Both the position numbers and the translations under genes were made by a program. 18,890 nt of DNA from Gammaproteobacteria bacterium (GTDB lineage: Bacteria; Pseudomonadota; Gammaproteobacteria; Pseudomonadales; Azotimanducaceae). A model generated the notes under the pieces. That model ran no database searches, had not been told where the DNA came from, and saw only the letters and a program-made list of their open reading frames with translations. The first letter of the stretch is position 1; the number at the start of each line of letters is the position of its first letter. Shown here one piece after another: positions 15,273 through 18,890 of this stretch. The stretch lies in assembly GCA_030430515.1 (NCBI GenBank), contig JAUIKX010000022.1, forward strand, positions 1 through 18,890, in the 5' to 3' direction.

Positions 15273-16152
15273 CCTCCCAGGGCTCCTGCTCGCCCATGGC
15301 GACGTCTGCCGAGTTGGGCAGAATGAAGTCGTTCAACACGTCGATGGTGTTGGGAAAGGCAGCGCGCACTTTGTCCTGGAGATCGGCGGAATTTTCCGCG
15401 CGGCTCACGAGCTTCGGCCAGGTCTCGAGGTAACGCCGGCTGAACTCGATACCGCTGGCGTCGTTCGGCAGCCCTGGGCGTGCGTGGCCCGCGACGACGA
15501 TTTCCGGTTCGAGCTCGGCAAGCCGTTCCAGTGCTTCGGCCCAAGCAGCCACCTGCGGTGGACGGTGCTCACCCAGCCATAGGAACACTTCGTTGAATAC
15601 CAGGTCGCCGGGCAGCAGGGCTTTAATGTCCGGCGCCCAGAGCGCCGTGGCGTGAACGTGGTCTCCCTGCATGGGGCCGAGCACTTTCAAAGCATGACCT
15701 TCCAGCATGATGGTATCGCCCTCCAGCGGTGTGGGAGCGCTAGGGTGGCTGGGTCCGTTGTCTCCGAGCAGCGGCCCCCAGCGCTTTACCTTGAATGGGA
15801 GCGAGCGCCAGATATCGGCGACGACCGTTGGATGGGCAACGATCTCAGCCCCGGGAAAGGTGTCCTTGAGCACTTCCATGGCGAAGAAGTGATCCGGGTG
15901 GTCATGGGTGATGAAGATATGAGTGAGGTTTTTGCCGCTGTCGAGCACGAGGGCCGCAGTGCGGTGAGCGTCGGCCATGGTGAAGGGCGGATCGACGAGA
16001 ACAGCATCGCGCTCGCCCATGATCAGCGCCGTGTTGACGTGCAGAGAGGCAGCGCTGGTTCTCAGCACCTCCACCGTCAGAGGACTTTCGGCGGCCTGGC
16101 TGCTCAGGGCAAAGCCTGAGAGTGCGAGATAGACAAGAAACCGTTTGAGCAC
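15268..16152 (-). CDS. Periplasmic metallo-beta-lactamase-fold hydrolase
   Basis: 294 residues with an N-terminal signal peptide (MLKRFLVYLALSGFALSSQAA, probable cleavage after the last Ala), so it is exported to the periplasm. The zinc-site motif HxHxDH is complete: H83, H85, D87, H88 in THDHPDH. Further ligands are probably H165 (GDHVH), D183 (LPGDLVF) and H223 (VAGHARPG). This is the general MBL fold; substrate unknown. The pattern is not enough to call a beta-lactamase or lactonase. The start is GTG, strongly supported by GGAGG six bases upstream (16159-16163). A terminator for the upstream porin gene stands before it, so it is probably transcribed alone. Confidence 0.9.
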   Translation of the reverse strand: MLKRFLVYLALSGFALSSQAAESPLTVEVLRTSAASLHVNTALIMGERDAVLVDPPFTMADAHRTAALVLDSGKNLTHIFITHDHPDHFFAMEVLKDTFPGAEIVAHPTVVADIWRSLPFKVKRWGPLLGDNGPSHPSAPTPLEGDTIMLEGHALKVLGPMQGDHVHATALWAPDIKALLPGDLVFNEVFLWLGEHRPPQVAAWAEALERLAELEPEIVVAGHARPGLPNDASGIEFSRRYLETWPKLVSRAENSADLQDKVRAAFPNTIDVLNDFILPNSADVAMGEQEPWEE

Positions 16153-16220
16153 GCCGTGCCTCCAGTGTGTTGGCTGAAGGTCAGGACTTTAGCGCAAGTT
16201 GGTCTTCCCGTGGGAACACG

Positions 16221-16253
16221 AAAAAAAACGCCACGGGCAGTGAGCCCGTGGCG
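16221..16253 (-). terminator. Rho-independent terminator of the TorF-family gene
   Basis: CGCCACGGGC (16229-16238) and GCCCGTGGCG (16244-16253) form a perfect 10-bp stem with a 5-base loop. On the minus strand it is followed at once by eight T residues (A-run 16221-16228). It lies 33 bp after the porin stop codon. Confidence 0.92.
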
Positions 16254-16286
16254 TAGTAAGAAGCGCTGTGATGTGAGTGGCTGAGC

Positions 16287-17009
16287 TCAGTCGAGGCCGA
16301 TTTCGTGGGTGTAGCCGATGACGAACTTCATTTCATCGTTGTCGAGTCCATCCGGGCCTGCATCGTCGAGGTCGGTTGTGGAGATCATGAAGCTGAAGCC
16401 GTCTTTGGCGACGGAGATGTTGTAGTCGTAGTAGTCTCCGGGCACGCCGTTGAACGCTTCGTTGAAGTCACCGTCGTGGTAGCCCACGTGAAGTGCAAGC
16501 TCTACGCCGCTGCCGACTTCCCAGCCGTAGTCGGCGTACAGGTACATGGCTTCGCCGAAACCGAAGTCCTGGCCGACACCTTCATCAGCTTCCGTGTTGG
16601 CGAGGATGTTCACTCCCAGCGTGAAGCCGCCGACGCCGATCGAGCCGTAGATCTCGCCGAAGTCGAAGTTCGCCTCGTCGTCGTAGTTGTAGTAGAGGTA
16701 GCCTACATCGTACGAGATGCTGCCGGCTTCGCCGCCGTAACCGAAGTAGACGTCGTGCTCGTAAGAGAAGACGTCGCCCGGAGCATAGCTGACGTTGGAG
16801 GCCCAGGTGCCGATGTAGAAACCGTTATCGGCGGCGAAGTCGATGCCTCCCGAGATAGCGGCTTCGTTTTCAGTCTGGGTCAGACCGCGCCAGATGTAGT
16901 TGTTGCTGACACCCACGTTGGCGGTCAGGTCGGCATTGGCGTTGGCGGCCATGCCGAGGCTCAGTGCAGCGGCGCCTGCAGCGACCAGTGATTTGTTGAG
17001 CATTTTCAT
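16287..17009 (-). CDS. TorF-family putative outer-membrane porin
   Basis: 240 residues with a signal peptide (MKMLNKSLVAAG... ending ANANA before DLTANV), then a tyrosine- and glycine-rich, acidic beta-strand protein. The opening VSNNYIWRGLTQTENEAAI and GFYIGTWASNVSY is typical of the TorF (gcw_chp) family of putative outer-membrane barrels; the C-terminus is strand-like (MKFVIGYTHEI). Substrate unknown. The ATG at 17009 is chosen because AAGGGGA lies 7 bases upstream and the signal peptide begins there; a start at 17099 would add a charged, unrelated extension. It has its own terminator downstream and a 307-bp upstream gap, so it is probably monocistronic. Confidence 0.88.
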   Translation of the reverse strand: MKMLNKSLVAAGAAALSLGMAANANADLTANVGVSNNYIWRGLTQTENEAAISGGIDFAADNGFYIGTWASNVSYAPGDVFSYEHDVYFGYGGEAGSISYDVGYLYYNYDDEANFDFGEIYGSIGVGGFTLGVNILANTEADEGVGQDFGFGEAMYLYADYGWEVGSGVELALHVGYHDGDFNEAFNGVPGDYYDYNISVAKDGFSFMISTTDLDDAGPDGLDNDEMKFVIGYTHEIGLD

Positions 17010-17316
17010 GTGTGAATCCCCTTGTCTGGATTTTAGTAGTCGGATTTGAGTAATTCTCTCAATGGGTCTGCTCTTTTGTTTGCGACCCCGTTTCTCCATG
17101 TGAAGCGAGTTAGCCTCGGGTCTAGCCCGCTGGCGGCTCGATAGGGGTTAAGCAAATAGCGGGCCAACTGTTGAAATACGCGATTCGAGAAGCGGCACAG
17201 GGGGACTTGGGGCGGACTGGTTTCGAAAAACGGCCGTCGTTGGCACCAGATTGACGCAAGGCATCGCCAGGTTCAGGCGACGCTTTCCGGCCGGTGCCTC
17301 GTTTTGGTGCGGGAGG
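17010..17316. other. Intergenic region upstream of the TorF-family gene
   Basis: 307 bp with no supportable gene. It holds the porin's ribosome binding site (17017-17023, minus strand). Minus-strand TAAAAT at 17035-17030 is a candidate -10 without a good -35. An inverted repeat TTGAG-N7-CTCAA (17046-17062) is a possible operator, and TTGAGA on its minus-strand side is a possible -35 with poor spacing. No terminator for the upstream gene (17317-18030) is convincing: TTTTT on the minus strand near 17225-17229 follows only a 3-bp stem. Confidence 0.5.
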
Positions 17317-18030
17317 CTAGAGCGCTCGGGTCAGCCAGAGACGAAGGCTGTGGTCGCGGGAGCTCTCGGTCAGTCCGTGGAGGTAGCCTACGAGCAGCTG
17401 CCAGCGATTGCCGAACTGGAAGGTCAGTGTCGGGCCTGCCTCATGGCGCTGAGCGTCCAGCGGCAGGCTGTCGTTGAGCCTGCCGTAGCGGCTGAATAGC
17501 GACAGTGCAATTGCGCTTTGGGGTTTGAATCGATAGAGCAGGTGCGCGCGCGTCTGGGCGATGACGCCGCTCCGGGCGTTCTCGCCGAAGTCGGTGCCCA
17601 TCATCGCCAGCATGCGCAGCTGATAGCGAGGTGAAAGCTCGACATCGTGCATCCAGTTCAGTCCGACATAGGACGGACGGTTGTCGTCGCGGTAGGTGAT
17701 GTCGAACCGCACTCCGTGAGCCCATCCGCTGCGCAGATCCGGCAGCTGCCGAAAGAGCTCCGCCTGAACATAGTCGAAATCCTGTGAGCGCTCGGAGTTG
17801 TTCCGTAGCTGGGTGACGACCCGCCACATGACGTCGTCATCGAGGGCTTGCTCATAGTGGATGCGGTGCACCAGATCTCCCGCGTCCGGATCCATGGCGG
17901 CGCGATATTGTGCGGCTCGGTGTCCAGCGTTCACTACAGGTCCAAAGACGCCGCCAGTCTCTTCCGGGTGGGCCTGATTGAAGAGTGTCAGCAGTACGGC
18001 GCCGATGAGGAAGCGGAGGTGTTTGATCAC
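17317..18030 (-). CDS. Predicted outer-membrane beta-barrel protein of unknown family
   Basis: 237 residues. A likely signal peptide (MIKHLRFLIGAVLLTLFNQA) is followed by alternating hydrophobic/polar segments typical of beta strands ending in aromatic residues: VRFDITYRDD, YVGLNWMHDVEL, YQLRMLAMMG, AHLLYRFKP, AIALSLFSRYG, PTLTFQFGNRWQLLVGYLHG and a final HSLRLWLTRAL. I do not recognise the family. The sequence suggests a small barrel of about 8-10 strands. The start is GTG with no evident ribosome binding site; no better start precedes the signal sequence. It is divergent from leuS and lies 307 bp upstream of the TorF-family gene in the same direction. Confidence 0.7.
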   Translation of the reverse strand: MIKHLRFLIGAVLLTLFNQAHPEETGGVFGPVVNAGHRAAQYRAAMDPDAGDLVHRIHYEQALDDDVMWRVVTQLRNNSERSQDFDYVQAELFRQLPDLRSGWAHGVRFDITYRDDNRPSYVGLNWMHDVELSPRYQLRMLAMMGTDFGENARSGVIAQTRAHLLYRFKPQSAIALSLFSRYGRLNDSLPLDAQRHEAGPTLTFQFGNRWQLLVGYLHGLTESSRDHSLRLWLTRAL

Positions 18031-18103
18031 GGGCAGCTAACTAGAGAATGAATGATTCAGGTTAATTATGGCTTCCGGGCTGCACTATTCGAAGAAATCT
18101 GAG

Positions 18104-18178
18104 CGAGCCTCAGCGTCTGCCGAATTTCTCTGGAATGGCGGCGCTCTTTTGGGAGTATTGCCGTTGCTGCGAGGCTCG
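18104..18178 (+). repeat. Inverted repeat in the leuS leader
   Basis: CGAGCCTC (18104-18111) and GAGGCTCG (18171-18178) are perfect 8-bp inverted repeats 59 bases apart in the 186-bp region before leuS. With a 2-base bulge the pairing can extend by CAGC/GCTG-type bases. It could form a leader stem; no T-run follows. Confidence 0.35.
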
Positions 18179-18216
18179 GGCAGACTGCTCCGCCTTTTCA
18201 TACGGGGATTGCGCCC

Positions 18217-18890
18217 ATGGCCCGCTACGACCACAAGGCCATCGAGCAGCGTTGGCAGACTTTCTGGGAAGGAAACGACACGTTCGCTACGCCCACCGAT
18301 CGCTCCAGGCCGAAATACTACGTGCTGGATATGTTTCCCTATCCCAGCGGGGTCGGGCTGCATGTGGGTCATCCGAAGGGTTACGTGGCCACCGACGTCG
18401 TCGCCCGCGCCAAGCGCATGCTTGGCTTCAACGTTCTGCACACCATGGGATGGGATTCTTTCGGGCTGCCGACCGAACGTCAGGCGGTGCGGGAGGACAT
18501 CTCCCCGCAGGAAGTGACCGAGCGCAACGTCGCCACGTTCAAGCGGCAGCTGAAGATGCTGGGCCTGTCCTACGACTGGAACCGCGAGCTCGCCACGTCC
18601 GATCCCGGATACTACAAATGGACACAGTGGATCTTTCTGAAGCTTTTTGAAGCCGGGCTCGCGTTCGAGGCGGACGTGCCCGTGAACTGGTGCCCGGCGC
18701 TGGGTACGGTGCTTGCCAATGAAGAGGTCAAGGATGGCGTCTACGTGGAAACCGGCGACCCGGTGGAGCGACGCTCCATGCGTCAGTGGATGCTGAAAAT
18801 CACCGATTACGCTGAATCGCTGCTGGCAACGCTGCCAGACGTGGACTGGCCCGAAGGCATCAAGAAGATGCAGCAGGACTGGATCGGCCG
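18217..18890 (+). CDS. leuS: Leucyl-tRNA synthetase, N-terminal part (cut by window end)
   Basis: Charges tRNA-Leu. 224 codons are present; the gene runs off the window. The HIGH motif is HVGH (49-52) in FPYPSGVGLHVGHPKGY, followed by GWDSFGLPTE and YDWNRELATS, all LeuRS-specific. The subtype is unlike E. coli: it has VNWCPALGTVLANEEV, and the zinc-knuckle CWRCD of the E. coli enzyme is replaced by YVETGD (176-181), leaving only Cys159. This form is known to me mainly from Bacteroidetes, Planctomycetes, Chlamydiae and similar groups. The ATG has GGGGA eight bases upstream (18204-18208), and MARYDHKAIEQRWQTFW is a typical LeuRS start. Confidence 0.95.
   Translation, partial: MARYDHKAIEQRWQTFWEGNDTFATPTDRSRPKYYVLDMFPYPSGVGLHVGHPKGYVATDVVARAKRMLGFNVLHTMGWDSFGLPTERQAVREDISPQEVTERNVATFKRQLKMLGLSYDWNRELATSDPGYYKWTQWIFLKLFEAGLAFEADVPVNWCPALGTVLANEEVKDGVYVETGDPVERRSMRQWMLKITDYAESLLATLPDVDWPEGIKKMQQDWIG

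Noticed and set aside
17046..17062. FNR/ANR box for the TorF-family gene
   Set aside because: FNR boxes are TTGAT-N4-ATCAA; this repeat has a 7-base spacer and a G in place of T.
17010..17099. N-terminal extension of the TorF-family protein
   Set aside because: It would put a charged segment ahead of a clear signal peptide; the ribosome binding site supports 17009.
1..18890. CRISPR arrays, tRNA/rRNA genes, insertion sequences, toxin-antitoxin or defence genes
   Set aside because: No regular repeat-spacer pattern, tRNA cloverleaf, transposase or typical defence motif was seen on either strand.

Overview
The window is about 18.9 kb of high-GC, densely coded bacterial chromosome. Outer-membrane protein genes, a lipoprotein, the selenouridine synthase MnmH, a TorF-type porin and an E. 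coli-like MsrA N-terminus point to a Gammaproteobacterium, probably an environmental or marine-type lineage; the species cannot be named from sequence alone. No insertion sequence, integrase, tRNA, rRNA or CRISPR array is visible, so this looks like ordinary chromosome rather than a mobile island.

Layout, left to right. Positions 17-1333 (+) encode an MFS transporter whose 3' end overlaps a convergent phosphomannomutase/phosphoglucomutase (1317-2726, -). The mutase lies downstream of a RhlE-type DEAD-box helicase (2771-4024, -). Divergent from the helicase is ileS (4167-7292, +), of the eukaryote-like type 2. It is joined by an ATGA overlap to a Rieske/mononuclear-iron protein with unusual domain order (7289-8104, +). 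A structured 221-bp gap follows. It holds two hairpins, one with a G-quadruplex motif in its loop, and a cluster of nested inverted repeats in front of a LysR-type regulator (8326-9198, +). Next, 23 bp later and with its own strong RBS, is a GH78 (alpha-L-rhamnosidase-like) protein (9222-11816, +) whose catalytic acidic residues look lost.

On the minus strand follow mnmH (11839-12888) and, upstream of it in the same transcription unit, a Sel1/TPR-repeat outer-membrane lipoprotein (12894-14543). Divergent from these is msrA (14616-15260, +), which converges on a periplasmic metallo-beta-lactamase-fold hydrolase (15268-16152, -). Behind the hydrolase are a clear rho-independent terminator, a TorF-family porin (16287-17009, -) and an unrecognised outer-membrane beta-barrel-like protein (17317-18030, -). 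The window ends inside leuS (18217-18890, +), again of a subtype unlike the E. coli enzyme.

The most interesting points are: (1) the Rieske protein carries the mononuclear iron-binding catalytic domain first and the Rieske cluster last, the reverse of the usual oxygenase alpha subunit, and is translationally coupled to a type 2 IleRS; (2) both class I synthetases belong to subtypes not typical of Gammaproteobacteria; (3) the GH78 protein is a probable pseudo-glycosidase in a possible LysR-headed operon; (4) the 8105-8325 gap combines a G4-in-hairpin structure with a multi-palindrome operator.
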